Shown here piece by piece: positions 1 to 8,619 of a stretch of 64,000 nt of DNA. Every line of letters begins with the position of its first letter. Positions within the stretch are counted from its first letter, which is position 1. Below the pieces are notes generated by a model. The model made no database searches. It had not been told where the DNA came from and worked only from the letters and a program-made list of their open reading frames with translations. This DNA is from Herbiconiux sp. Its GTDB lineage: Bacteria > Actinomycetota > Actinomycetes > Actinomycetales > Microbacteriaceae. The position numbers and the translations under genes are program-made. The stretch lies in the NCBI RefSeq assembly GCF_004297105.1, contig NZ_SCVE01000018.1, positions 76,668 through 140,667 on the forward strand. The letters run 5' to 3'.

Positions 1-376
1 CCGGCGCGCCGCCACGTACTCGGGCGGAATGCGGCGGCGGCTCGACATCGCGATGAGCCTGATCGGCGAGCCGCCTGTGATCGTGCTCGACGAGCCCACC
101 ACCGGGCTCGACCCACAGGCCCGCATCGACGTGTGGAGCACCATCGAGTCGCTCGCCGAGAGCGGCACGACCGTGCTGCTCACCACGCAGTACCTCGATG
201 AGGCCGAGCAGCTCGCCGACCGCATCGCGATCCTGCACGAGGGCACCATCATCCAGAACGGAACACTGGCGGAGCTCAAGAAGCTCCTGCCGGCCGCCAC
301 CGTCGAGTACGTCGAGAAGCAGCCTTCGCTTCAGGACGTCTTCCTCGCACTCGTGGCAGGGCGGGGCGGGCAATGA
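1..376 (+). CDS. ABC transporter ATP-binding protein (C-terminal part, cut by window edge)
   Basis: The frame is open from the first bases, so the gene begins left of the window. The visible 124 residues hold the second half of an ABC nucleotide-binding domain. They show the signature YSGGM followed by RRRLDIA, Walker B ([13 protein letters not shown]) and the switch region [17 protein letters not shown]. The last ~35 residues resemble the short C-terminal extension of DrrA-type drug and antibiotic exporters. It would hydrolyse ATP to power the membrane protein encoded next; the two genes overlap by 4 bases (ATGA), so they are translationally coupled. The substrate cannot be read from sequence. 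Confidence 0.93.
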   Translation, partial: RRAATYSGGMRRRLDIAMSLIGEPPVIVLDEPTTGLDPQARIDVWSTIESLAESGTTVLLTTQYLDEAEQLADRIAILHEGTIIQNGTLAELKKLLPAATVEYVEKQPSLQDVFLALVAGRGGQ

Positions 377-1137
377 CCACACATGTCCTGAGCGACACGG
401 GCGCACTCACCCACCGCTCGCTCCGCCACATCCTGCGCAGTCCCGACACGATCATCACCACGGCGGTCACGCCCGTGGCGCTGATGCTGCTGTTCGTCTT
501 CGTGCTCGGCGGCGCGATCACCACCGGTTCCGACGAGTCGTACGTGAACTACCTCCTGCCGGGCATCCTGCTCATCACCATCGCCTCCGGCATCGCCTAC
601 ACGGCGTACCGGCTCTTCCTCGACCTGCAGAGCGGCATCGCCGAGCGCTTCCAGTCGATGCCGATCGCCCGATCGAGCGTTCTCTGGGCCCACGTCTTCA
701 CCTCGCTCGTGGCGAATCTCGTGTCGGTGACCGTGGTGATGGGGGTGGCCCTCCTGCTCGGATTCCGCTCGGGCGCCTCCGTGGCGGCCTGGCTCGCGGT
801 GGCGGGCATCCTGATCCTGTTCACGCTCGCCCTGACCTGGATCGCCGTGATCGCCGGTCTGTCGGCCAGGTCGATCGACGGCGCGAGCGCATTCAGCTAC
901 CCGCTCATCTTCCTGCCCTTCATCAGCTCTGCCTTCGTGCCCACCGACTCGATGCCGGCGCCGGTGGCCTGGTTCGCCGAGAACCAGCCGGTGACGAGCA
1001 TCGTCGACACCATCCGGGCGCTGTTCGCCCAGCAGCCGGTGGGCGGGTCGATCTGGGTGGCCCTCGCGTGGCTCGTGGGGATCCTCGTGGTGGCGTACGT
1101 GTTCGCGATACTCGCCTACCGGAGGCGTCTGCGCTGA
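373..1137 (+). CDS. ABC-2 type transporter permease (DrrB-like)
   Basis: This 254-residue integral membrane protein has about six hydrophobic segments of the ABC-2 family. The region [17 protein letters not shown] followed by [17 protein letters not shown] is typical of DrrB-type permeases. It should form the channel of an exporter with the ATPase encoded just upstream, whose stop codon overlaps this ATG. Daunorubicin-type exporters are the best-known relatives, but these pairs are common in actinobacteria and most have unknown substrates. No regulator gene is visible beside the pair. Confidence 0.9.
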   Translation: MTTHVLSDTGALTHRSLRHILRSPDTIITTAVTPVALMLLFVFVLGGAITTGSDESYVNYLLPGILLITIASGIAYTAYRLFLDLQSGIAERFQSMPIARSSVLWAHVFTSLVANLVSVTVVMGVALLLGFRSGASVAAWLAVAGILILFTLALTWIAVIAGLSARSIDGASAFSYPLIFLPFISSAFVPTDSMPAPVAWFAENQPVTSIVDTIRALFAQQPVGGSIWVALAWLVGILVVAYVFAILAYRRRLR

Positions 1138-1201
1138 CCCTCGTCCCGTGCCCGGACATTCGCCGGAATGCGTACGGGTGCTTCAGGGGTTGGATGGAGG
1201 C

Positions 1202-2224
1202 ATGAGAGCGATCGTGTATTCCGAGAACGGTGCATCCGATGTCCTGCAGCTGGTCGAACGACCGCTGCCCGAACCTGCGGCCGGCGAGGTGCGCGTGCGC
1301 ATCGCCGTGTCGGCGGTGAACCCCACCGACTGGAAGAACCGCGCAGGTAGCACCGCTCCGAGCGGCGGCGAACAGGTGCCGAACCAGGATGGCGCGGGCG
1401 TGGTCGATGCCGTCGGTGCCGGAGTCACGTCGGTGGTTGCGGGTGACCGGGTGTGGATCTTCCTCGCCGCCTACCAGCGACCGACGGGAACGGCCCAGGA
1501 GTTCACCGTGGTGCCCGCAGAACGCGTGGTGAAGCTGCCCGACGGCGCGTCGTTCGACGCCGGGGCATCGATGGGCGTGCCCGCGATGACCGCGCACCGG
1601 GCGCTCACCGTGCACGAGGACGGACCGGCACGGCTCTTCCCCGGCGCGCTCGAGGGCCGTACCGTGCTCGTCGCCGGTGGGGCGGGGGCCGTGGGTCACG
1701 CCGCCATTCAGCTCGCCCACTGGGCCGGCGCGACCGTCATCACCACGATCTCGTCCCCCGCCAAGGCGGCTCTGGCCGCCGCCGCGGGGGCGGACGTGAT
1801 CGTGAACTACCGCGACGAGGATGCGGCAGCCCGCGTCCGTGACGCCGCACCCGACGGCGTCGACCAGGTGGTGGAGGTCTCGCCCGCGCGCAATGCCGCC
1901 CTGAACGCCGCGGTGCTGAGAAACCACGGCTCCGTATCGGTGTACGCCAACGACGGCGGCGACCACATGACGGTGGACGTGCGGGCGCACTTCGCGCTCA
2001 ACATCCGCTACCAGTTCCTGCTGCTCTACACGATGGGTGCCGAGGCCCACCGGGCTGCGGCCGAGGACATCACGGCCGCACTCCGCGACGGCGCTCTGGA
2101 TGTCGGAGAGGCGGCCGGCCTGCCCCTCACGCGGTTCGCGCTCGAGCAGACCGGCGCCGCGCACGACGCGGTGGAGCAGGGCGTGGTCGGCAAGGTGCTG
2201 ATCGATCTCCCGCCCCGGAAATGA
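1202..2224 (+). CDS. NADPH:quinone reductase-like zinc-less alcohol dehydrogenase family protein
   Basis: A 340-residue medium-chain dehydrogenase/reductase of the quinone oxidoreductase branch. The N-terminal GroES-like fold opens MRAIVYSENGASDVLQL. The nucleotide-binding motif VAGGAGAVG lies near residue 158, and catalytic zinc ligands are absent, as expected for NADPH-dependent quinone or enone reductases. ATG 1202 was chosen because homologues start at MRA and a GGAGG lies just before it (spacing only 1-2 bases). An in-frame GTG at 1148 would add 18 unlikely residues. The gene stands alone between an exporter and an ice-binding-type gene, so its physiological substrate is unknown. Confidence 0.88.
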   Translation: MRAIVYSENGASDVLQLVERPLPEPAAGEVRVRIAVSAVNPTDWKNRAGSTAPSGGEQVPNQDGAGVVDAVGAGVTSVVAGDRVWIFLAAYQRPTGTAQEFTVVPAERVVKLPDGASFDAGASMGVPAMTAHRALTVHEDGPARLFPGALEGRTVLVAGGAGAVGHAAIQLAHWAGATVITTISSPAKAALAAAAGADVIVNYRDEDAAARVRDAAPDGVDQVVEVSPARNAALNAAVLRNHGSVSVYANDGGDHMTVDVRAHFALNIRYQFLLLYTMGAEAHRAAAEDITAALRDGALDVGEAAGLPLTRFALEQTGAAHDAVEQGVVGKVLIDLPPRK

Positions 2225-2376
2225 GTTCCGAGATGCACGGGCGATTGGCAGGTTTGGTTGAATAACTGAACCAGTTGCCCCATTTGGCCCCGGATTGCTG
2301 TATACCTCAAGTACCGGGGATCACGCGAGCGTCGTCGACGCTTCACATGTGCCTCTCCCACTCAGGCAGGACCATC

Positions 2377-3621
2377 ATGGTCAGCACGCCGTCCCTCCGT
2401 CCGCTTGTCGCCCTCCTCACCGGCTTGGGGCTGGCGACCTCGATGCTTCTCGTCTCGGCCTCCTCCGCGTCGGCGGATCCTGTCGCCGATGGCCCGATCG
2501 ACCTCGGCACGGCAGGCACGTACGGCGTGCTCGGCGCGAGTGAGGTGACCAATACCGGCCCGACAGTGGTGAACGGCGATCTGGGCATCTCCCCCGGCAC
2601 GTCGATCACCGGCTTCGGCGGGCTGGGCAACGGCATCGTGAACGGCACCGTCCACCAGACGGATGCCGAAGCCCTCCAGGCACAGGCGGACGCCACCACG
2701 GCCTACAACACCGCTGCGGCACTCACTCCGATGCCGACCGCCTACGACGAGCTGACGGGCCTCAGCCTCACCCCCGGTGTGTACCGGGGCGGTGAGATGA
2801 TGCTCTCGAACAACGGCACACTCACCCTCGCGGGTTCGGCGAGCTCGGTCTGGGTCTTCCAGGCGGCATCGACTCTCACCATCGGCTCGGCGACCCGAAT
2901 CGTCATCACCGGCGGTGCGAGCGCGTGCAACGTGTTCTGGCAGGTCGGCAGTTCGGCCTCGATCGGCACCTCTGCCCGGTTCCAGGGCACGGTGCTCGCC
3001 GACCAGACCATCACCGCCACCACCGGTGCGCGGATCGTCGGCCGTCTCCTGGCCCTCAATGCCGCCGTCACGCTCGACACGAACACGATCACCGCCCGTG
3101 CGGGATGCGCTCCAACCGAAGCTCCGATCATCACCTCCGACTCGCCGCCGAACGCGACCGTGGGCACTCCGTACGAGCACATCGTGACGGCATCCGGAAC
3201 CCCCGCGCCCAGCTACACGGTCACGGGCGACCTCCCCGCAGGACTCACACTCGACTCGACCACGGGCGCCATCACCGGCACCCCGACCACACCCGGAACG
3301 AGCACGTTCACGATCACGGCCGACAACGACACGTCACCCGCCGATTCCGTGGAGTACACCGTGGTGGTTGAGGGGGCTGTCGTCAGTGGCGGCGGATCCG
3401 GGACGGGTGAAGGAACAAGCCCCGGCACCTCCACCGGTGGCGGCACCAGCACGGGCGGATCATCCGGCCAGCTCGCGGCAACGGGCATCTCGCCCGCCGT
3501 TCCCGCCGTCTCCAGCCTGGTTCTCCTGCTCGCGGGTGCGGCACTCGTGATCGCCCGACGGCGCCGCGTCATGACGGTGACAGCGCGACCCATGGCCGAT
3601 TCGGTCCCGCCACGGCACTGA
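2377..3621 (+). CDS. Secreted, sortase-anchored ice-binding-type protein (DUF3494) with Ig-like domain
   Basis: 414 residues in a clear modular order. A Sec signal peptide ends near SASSASA (residues 1-30). A DUF3494 domain covers about residues 36-245, with the family patterns [23 protein letters not shown] and [16 protein letters not shown] putative-Ig repeat of the He_PIG type follows ([17 protein letters not shown]), then a Gly/Ser/Thr linker. The tail is a sorting signal: LAATG, a hydrophobic helix and RRRR. DUF3494 proteins include known ice-binding and antifreeze proteins, so surface ice binding is plausible but unproven. LAATG is the motif type used by class E sortases; no sortase gene lies in the window. 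ATG 2377 has AGGA 7 bases upstream. Confidence 0.88.
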   Translation: MVSTPSLRPLVALLTGLGLATSMLLVSASSASADPVADGPIDLGTAGTYGVLGASEVTNTGPTVVNGDLGISPGTSITGFGGLGNGIVNGTVHQTDAEALQAQADATTAYNTAAALTPMPTAYDELTGLSLTPGVYRGGEMMLSNNGTLTLAGSASSVWVFQAASTLTIGSATRIVITGGASACNVFWQVGSSASIGTSARFQGTVLADQTITATTGARIVGRLLALNAAVTLDTNTITARAGCAPTEAPIITSDSPPNATVGTPYEHIVTASGTPAPSYTVTGDLPAGLTLDSTTGAITGTPTTPGTSTFTITADNDTSPADSVEYTVVVEGAVVSGGGSGTGEGTSPGTSTGGGTSTGGSSGQLAATGISPAVPAVSSLVLLLAGAALVIARRRRVMTVTARPMADSVPPRH

Positions 3622-3730
3622 TCCAGCGAAACGATCACCACTGAGTCACGGAGTGTGCTTCACTGGCACCCTGCGGATGTTCATCGGATCATGATGACGG
3701 ATGCTCGCGGACCCTGACGAAAGGTCCTTT

Positions 3731-4231
3731 GTGAGCCACTCCACGATGTCGATCGACGACGACCCCGAGGGGTCTCCCAGAACGCCGATCGAACTCCTGG
3801 AGGCCATGTCGGGCCTCCAGACCGCAGATGCCCTGTTGCGCTGGCGCATGCGGGACAGGCTCCAGCTGAAGGCCAACGAGATCGTGGCGATCGAGTATCT
3901 CGCCCGCCTCCTCAACATCGGCCAGCCGGTGCGCGCACTCGACCTCGCCCGCGCACTCGGGGTGACGAACAGCGCAACGAGTGTCATTGTGGCAAGCCTG
4001 ATGAAACGAGGCTTCCTGACACGATCCGACAATCCTCGAGACGGCCGAGGTCATCTCCTGCACCTCACACCCGAAGCCATGACCGCCATCGCTGACTCTC
4101 TCGGCGACAGCCGCGCAGAGCTCCGCGAGCTCTTGGCGGGCCTGTCCTCCCGGGAATCCAAGCGCGTCGTCGTTCTCCTGCACGCGATCACGGATTCCCT
4201 GAATCACGGCGGACTGGTTCCTGCGGCCTGA
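3731..4231 (+). CDS. MarR family transcriptional regulator
   Basis: About 166 residues with a winged helix-turn-helix centred on RALDLARALGVTNSATSVIVASL (helix-turn-helix) and a wing around SDNPRDGRGHLLHLT, the usual MarR layout. The family consists of dimeric repressors that release DNA on binding phenolic or other small ligands. GTG 3731 is preferred because AAAGG precedes it by about six bases; an in-frame ATG at 3701 would add ten residues. The 3' end overlaps the convergent methyltransferase gene by 44 bases. No divergent partner is present, so its target is not obvious. Confidence 0.82.
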   Translation: MSHSTMSIDDDPEGSPRTPIELLEAMSGLQTADALLRWRMRDRLQLKANEIVAIEYLARLLNIGQPVRALDLARALGVTNSATSVIVASLMKRGFLTRSDNPRDGRGHLLHLTPEAMTAIADSLGDSRAELRELLAGLSSRESKRVVVLLHAITDSLNHGGLVPAA

Positions 4232-5174
4232 CCCCGTTGCCATCGGGATCACGGAATCGTGGGAGCCAACAGCGCACCGCGCGTCGGTAGCGGCGGAAGT
4301 CGTCACCGAAGCGGCTCTCGAGATCGGCCTCCTCGTGCGGCCTCACCACCAGGTTCCACACCAGTGACCCCGCGAGCGCGTAGACCACCACGAGCCACGA
4401 GCTCAGGATGAGGCCCACCGCGACGCCCTGTGCGATCCCGGCCAAGGCCATGGGATTTCGCACCCACCGGTACGGCCCGGCAACCACCAGGTGGTTGGGC
4501 ATCGCGGAGGGCAGGGGCGTTCCTTTGCCCCAGGTCGACATCGTCACCGCCGACCAGATGCCGAGCGCGCTCGCGAACACGAGCACGGCCACGCCGAGGG
4601 GCACCGCAACGGCCGACAGGGCCGGATGCGGTTCGGTCACGCCGACCCTCCACCGCTCCTCGAGAAAATGGATGGCCAGCGGGATGACCGCGAGGAAGAG
4701 CCCCCAGAACGCGGCGATCTGCACGAATGTGAGCACGACGTGGGAGGAGTCCGCACGTCGGCGGTCGGCGACACGGAACGCGAACGGCCCCCGGACCACC
4801 CACTGAGTGGGAATTCGGCGCAGCACGACGGCGCAGCCCGCCACTCCCGAGCCGATCGCGGCAGCGCCCATGATCACCACGCCCCATCCCGCTTCGGTCG
4901 TCACCGTCGCGAAGATCGCGAGGCCGACCGCAACCAGCACGGTCCATCCGGCGCTCACCACGGCCGCCCATCGGATTCCTCCTGCCGCGAGAGCCGACCC
5001 GACCACGAAGAGCGGCACGTCGAACACCGCGACGGCCACCGGATGCAGGCTCCCGATCGTGATCTCGCGCACCCCGGGCACCAGGAAGACGCCCACCCAC
5101 CAGGCGGCTCCCCCGAGCGCCTGAACGGCGAAGTACATCCGCCCCCACCAGACGAGTGATGGTGCCGCGGTCAT
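4188..5174 (-). CDS. Integral membrane methyltransferase of the isoprenylcysteine carboxyl methyltransferase (ICMT)/PEMT type
   Basis: A 328-residue protein with about eight hydrophobic segments. The C-terminal third carries the ICMT/PEMT signature: LVVAGPYRWVRNPMALAGI, then RPHEEADLESRFGDDFRRY, which bind S-adenosylmethionine and the substrate at the membrane. ATG 5174 is preceded by GGAG at five bases. The real substrate is unknown; bacterial members act on lipids, isoprenoids or quinones, and many are uncharacterised. A short upstream open frame ends in an ATGA overlap with this start (see findings). The convergent MarR gene overlaps the 3' end by 44 bases. Confidence 0.85.
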   Translation of the reverse strand: MTAAPSLVWWGRMYFAVQALGGAAWWVGVFLVPGVREITIGSLHPVAVAVFDVPLFVVGSALAAGGIRWAAVVSAGWTVLVAVGLAIFATVTTEAGWGVVIMGAAAIGSGVAGCAVVLRRIPTQWVVRGPFAFRVADRRRADSSHVVLTFVQIAAFWGLFLAVIPLAIHFLEERWRVGVTEPHPALSAVAVPLGVAVLVFASALGIWSAVTMSTWGKGTPLPSAMPNHLVVAGPYRWVRNPMALAGIAQGVAVGLILSSWLVVVYALAGSLVWNLVVRPHEEADLESRFGDDFRRYRRAVRCWLPRFRDPDGNGVRPQEPVRRDSGNP

Positions 5175-5432
5175 ACTCCAGGGTACCCGCCTGCGTCCGG
5201 CGGGCCTGATCCGGCCGCACGACGAACCAGCCAGCTCGCTGCGAGGGCCGGTTGTGCCTCGGAGAGGTCGACCAGCGCCCATTCCACGGAGGGATCACCG
5301 TCGTGCGGAGGAGATGGCACCCGCGCGGTCGGGATGACCCACGGGTCGCTCCACTCGCCGGGGTCGAAGAGTCGGTGCGCGACGTCGCCGACAGTGTGGC
5401 ACGACGGCGCAGGGGCGTGGCACTCTGGAGGA

Positions 5433-5789
5433 ATGGAACGTGTGAGTGGGATCGGCGGGTACTTCGTTCGGGCCGCCGATCCGGAGGCGCTGGGCGCGTG
5501 GTACCGCGACTGTCTGGGGCTCGACGCCGACGAGAACGGTCTCTGGCATCCGGATGCGGGTCCCACCGTCTTCGCCGCCTTCGACGCCGGCACCGACTAC
5601 TTCGGCCGCCGCGACCAGCAGACGATGCTCAACTTCCGCGTGCGAGACCTCGACGCGATGCTCGCCCAGCTCCGCGCGGCAGGCGCCGAAGTGGCCGATG
5701 ACGTCCAGGAGATGGACGGCATCGGCCGGTTCGGCTGGGTCACCGACCCGGAGGGGAACCGCATCGAACTCTGGCAGCCCGCTCCATAG
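5433..5789 (+). CDS. VOC family protein (glyoxalase/bleomycin-resistance fold)
   Basis: 118 residues forming a single vicinal-oxygen-chelate module. It shows paired beta-alpha-beta units, the strand YFVRAADPEALGAWYRDCLGL, and the C-terminal signature GWVTDPEGNRIELWQP, whose Glu is a usual metal ligand. Such proteins range from glyoxalases and dioxygenases to antibiotic-binding proteins, and nothing here fixes the substrate. The start ATG sits almost against a GGAGG. The 3' end lies three bases from the convergent tatB stop, so this gene is not part of the Tat unit. Confidence 0.85.
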   Translation: MERVSGIGGYFVRAADPEALGAWYRDCLGLDADENGLWHPDAGPTVFAAFDAGTDYFGRRDQQTMLNFRVRDLDAMLAQLRAAGAEVADDVQEMDGIGRFGWVTDPEGNRIELWQPAP

Positions 5790-5792
5790 CCA

Positions 5793-6206
5793 TCAGAGCC
5801 GGATGAGGTGACCGTCGCTCGAGCGGCGGAACGCGGGTTGCGCAGGCTCTACGGGCTCGACGTCCGCCGAATCCGGAACCGCCGGAGAGGCGCCGATGGG
5901 AGCGATCGTGTCCTGGTTCTCGGCACCGGAGCCCGATCCGCCCACGGCATCCGAGTCGGGTGCCAGCGCCTCCTGCACGATCCGGCGTGGGTCGAAGCGC
6001 CGAGGGTCGAGCTTCGTCCAATCGGTCTGCTCGAACTCCGGACCGAGCTGTTCCACGGCACGTGCCTTGGCGGTCTCGGTGAAACCGCGCACGGCGCGGA
6101 CCAGGTCGGCGAGCTTGGACGCGTAGTGCGGCAGGCGTTCGGGTCCCAGGATGAACGCCGCGAAGACCGCGATCACGATGAGCTTCTCGAAGGTGAGGCC
6201 GAGCAT
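5793..6206 (-). CDS. tatB: Sec-independent (Tat) translocase subunit TatB
   Basis: 137 residues with the TatB layout. A short membrane helix at the N-terminus (LIVIAVFAAFIL) carries a Glu near residue 7, followed by the hinge GPERLP, an amphipathic helix (ASKLADLVRAVRGFTETAKA) and a long acidic, disordered tail. TatB forms the twin-arginine receptor complex with TatC in the cytoplasmic membrane. It is the last gene of a unit that runs dioxygenase, tatA, tatC, tatB. TatA and TatB are close relatives; the GPERLP hinge and polar tail favour TatB here. Finding tatB beside tatA and tatC is unusual for actinobacteria, where tatB commonly sits elsewhere. Confidence 0.85.
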   Translation of the reverse strand: MLGLTFEKLIVIAVFAAFILGPERLPHYASKLADLVRAVRGFTETAKARAVEQLGPEFEQTDWTKLDPRRFDPRRIVQEALAPDSDAVGGSGSGAENQDTIAPIGASPAVPDSADVEPVEPAQPAFRRSSDGHLIRL

Positions 6207-6235
6207 CGGATTCTCCTCTCAGGTCGGGGTGGGCG

Positions 6236-7063
6236 TCAGACGGGGACGGGTTCGGATTCGGGCACGAGATCCCCGAGCGGCCGGTCGGCGGATGCGGCGG
6301 CCGTGGCGGCCCGACGCTCGACGGCCCGGTCGTGCAGCAGCGCGATCACGGCTGCTGCGGCGAACAACGCCGCCATCGGGGCAGCGAGCAGGAACATCGA
6401 CATCACGTCGGCCGCGGGTGTGGCGATGGCTGAGAAGAGAACGATCCCGACCAGCACGAGCCGCCAGCTCCGCACCACCGACCGCCCCGGCAGCACGCCG
6501 ATCGCATTCAGCAGCACCACGAACACGGGAAGCACGAAGGCGACGCCGACGGCCAGCACGAGCTTCATCACGAAATCGACGTAGTACGAGGCCGCGAGGA
6601 GCGTGCTGTCCTCGACGGGCGCGAAACCGGCGAGCAGTTCCACGATGTGTGGAAAGAGCAGGAACCCCACCACGCACCCGGCCAGGAACAAGGGAGCGGC
6701 GGCGAAGAAGAAGCCCAGCGTGTATCGACGTTCCCGACGCGTGAGGCCGGGAACGAAGAACGCGAACAGCTGGTGCAGCCAGACCGGGCTCGAGATCGCG
6801 ACACCGGCGAACACCGCGATGCGCACCTTGAGGTCGAACGCGCCGCTCACGCTGTCGTAGTTGAGGCTCGCATTGCGCGACTCCGCGAGGGCCGTGATGG
6901 GGGCCCGCAGGATCTCGAGTATCTGGTCGGACAGCAGATAGCCGATCGCGGTGCCGATCACCAGGCCGACCGCCACCCGCACGGCACGCGAGCGCGCCTC
7001 ACGGAGGTGGTCGGCCAGTGGCATCGTGCGGGCATCCGGCGGTTCCGCTGTCAGCGGGGCCAT
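6236..7063 (-). CDS. tatC: Sec-independent (Tat) translocase subunit TatC
   Basis: 275 residues with six predicted membrane helices. The TatC landmarks are present: an N-terminal cytoplasmic LADHLREARSR (family pattern HLxELRxR, here with Ala), FELKVRI-like FDLKVRIAVFAGVAISSPVW before helix 2, and FFVPGLTRRERR. TatC recognises the twin-arginine signal peptide and nucleates the translocon. It starts five bases after the tatA stop, and tatB follows after 29 bases. The C-terminal tail (about 35 residues, Ala/Arg/Glu-rich) is longer than in compact TatC proteins. Confidence 0.93.
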   Translation of the reverse strand: MAPLTAEPPDARTMPLADHLREARSRAVRVAVGLVIGTAIGYLLSDQILEILRAPITALAESRNASLNYDSVSGAFDLKVRIAVFAGVAISSPVWLHQLFAFFVPGLTRRERRYTLGFFFAAAPLFLAGCVVGFLLFPHIVELLAGFAPVEDSTLLAASYYVDFVMKLVLAVGVAFVLPVFVVLLNAIGVLPGRSVVRSWRLVLVGIVLFSAIATPAADVMSMFLLAAPMAALFAAAAVIALLHDRAVERRAATAAASADRPLGDLVPESEPVPV

Positions 7064-7068
7064 GACCC

Positions 7069-7353
7069 TCAGCGCCCTTCAGATCCGACAGCAGACGGCC
7101 GAGGCGCGACCGGCAGTGCCGCGGCCGTGTCTGCGCCCGCGAACGGCTTCGTGGCGGCCGACGGCTCGGCCGGAGTGCCGGTCGCCGCTTCGACGCTCTC
7201 GCCCTGCGCGTCCTTCAGCTCGGTCTTGAAGATCTTCATCGACTGCCCGACGCTCTTGGCGAGCCCCGGGAGTTTCGTGGCGCCGAAGAAGAGCAGGACG
7301 ACGGCGAGGAGGATGAGCGCGTGCCATCCGGTGAGGTTCTGGAGGAGTCCCAT
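7069..7353 (-). CDS. tatA: Sec-independent (Tat) translocase subunit TatA
   Basis: 94 residues. The N-terminal helix ALILLAVVLLFFGATKLPGL holds the TatA hallmark FGxxKLP, and the amphipathic helix LAKSVGQSMKIFKTELKD follows, then a charged Ala/Pro-rich tail. TatA oligomers form the transient conduit for folded proteins. It lies 45 bases after the dioxygenase gene and five bases before tatC, so it should be co-transcribed with both. Confidence 0.92.
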   Translation of the reverse strand: MGLLQNLTGWHALILLAVVLLFFGATKLPGLAKSVGQSMKIFKTELKDAQGESVEAATGTPAEPSAATKPFAGADTAAALPVAPRPSAVGSEGR

Positions 7354-7398
7354 GAGAGAGCCTTTCTAGGTGGGTGTGATTCGAAGGGAGTGTCGCGG

Positions 7399-8397
7399 TC
7401 AGCGTCCGCCGCCGGAGGCTCCGCCGCCCGAAGGCACGGAGCCCGCCGTGGTCGCGGTGCTCGTGTCGACTCGCACGGTGAGCGACACCTGGTAGCCGGA
7501 AGTCGCGTCACCCGTCACCGTCGCCAACTGCAGCGCGCCGCTGTCATCGCTGAACACGTTGTCGGTGTCGAGGCTCACCTGCGACAGGTTGTTCGACGAT
7601 CCGTCGTAGTCCGACAGGGCGTACACCGTCTCGCACGTCTCCTCCGGCATCGCGATCTGCGACGTGGAGATCGCGTTGGTGGAGTCGGTGATGTCGTCGA
7701 CCGAGGGGTAGACCTCGAAGTGGATGTGCGGCCACCGTCCCGAGTAGCAGGCCGGGTAGTTGGAGGTGAATGAGACCACCCCGGAGCTGTCGGCCACCTG
7801 CACTCCGCGGAGGTAGGTCTCGTTCTCGATGCCGCTGGAGTACATGGAGTATCGTCCCTCGTTGTCGCAGTGCCACACGTAGACGGCCACGCCGGCGAAA
7901 GGCGCGTCGCCGTTCGCCATGTCGAGGACTGTGAGGGTCAGCGCGATGGGAACTCCCGTCGCCGTCGCCCCGCCGTCGATGCTCGAGCGGATGTCGCTGC
8001 GCACGATGCCCGACTGCTCGAGCACATCGACCCCGTTCGAGCCGTCACCCGGATAGGGCCCGGCCGTCTCATCCGGGATCTCACCCGCGGGGAGTGCGAC
8101 GCTCGGGCTGGCGGTCGCCGTGGCGGTGCCCGCCGCGGTGGTGCCGGAGGCGGTGCTGCCCGACGCGGTTGCGGATGCGGTGCTCCCGGTGGCCGCGGAC
8201 GTGTCCGTGGTGCACGCGGCGAGAGTGACGGCACCCACACCGAAGCCCACGAGGCTGAGCACGGCGCGCCGGCTCACCAGTGTGCGGATGTCGAAGGCGA
8301 CACCCTGATCGACGACTTCCTCATCGGCCCGGTCGAGCAGTCGGCCTTCGTAGGCCGGGCCCTCGGGGGTGCGTTCTGGTTCGGGGATCCTGGTCAT
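7399..8397 (-). CDS. Tat-exported intradiol ring-cleavage dioxygenase-like lipoprotein
   Basis: About 332 residues. The N-terminus holds a twin-arginine signal at residues 42-44 (SRR), a hydrophobic stretch and a lipobox LAAC with Cys62, predicting a Tat-exported lipoprotein. A Ser/Thr/Ala linker follows. The C-terminal domain is the intradiol dioxygenase beta-sandwich with all four iron ligands: Tyr183 (GRYS), Tyr218 (PACYSGR), His224 and His226 (PHIHFE). Characterised relatives cleave catechols such as protocatechuate; the extracellular branch is poorly characterised. It is the first gene of a unit with tatA, tatC and tatB. An in-frame GTG at 8406 is an alternative start, and neither has a strong ribosome site. 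The ~40-residue n-region before RR is long. Confidence 0.85.
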   Translation of the reverse strand: MTRIPEPERTPEGPAYEGRLLDRADEEVVDQGVAFDIRTLVSRRAVLSLVGFGVGAVTLAACTTDTSAATGSTASATASGSTASGTTAAGTATATASPSVALPAGEIPDETAGPYPGDGSNGVDVLEQSGIVRSDIRSSIDGGATATGVPIALTLTVLDMANGDAPFAGVAVYVWHCDNEGRYSMYSSGIENETYLRGVQVADSSGVVSFTSNYPACYSGRWPHIHFEVYPSVDDITDSTNAISTSQIAMPEETCETVYALSDYDGSSNNLSQVSLDTDNVFSDDSGALQLATVTGDATSGYQVSLTVRVDTSTATTAGSVPSGGGASGGGR

Positions 8398-8619
8398 CTG
8401 AATCACTCATCTCGTCATGATCGGTAGTGGATGTCCCCACTATCGATGCGCGTTCAATGAGCATCCGATGACGTGTCTATGAGCCCCCCAAGAGATCCGG
8501 CGATAACCGTGCAGTGCGAGACATCCCCCGGATGCCACGACAAGCGCCCCCAGCACGCACATTCCGGGCGCGGCATGCCTCGCTCGCTACGGTGAGCACA
8601 CACCTGAACGGAGCCGACC

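Noticed and set aside
8407..8619. A hidden gene or divergent operator between the dioxygenase and RraA-like genes
   Set aside because: No frame there has convincing coding bias and no repeat or palindrome stands out; it holds only the two promoters by inference.
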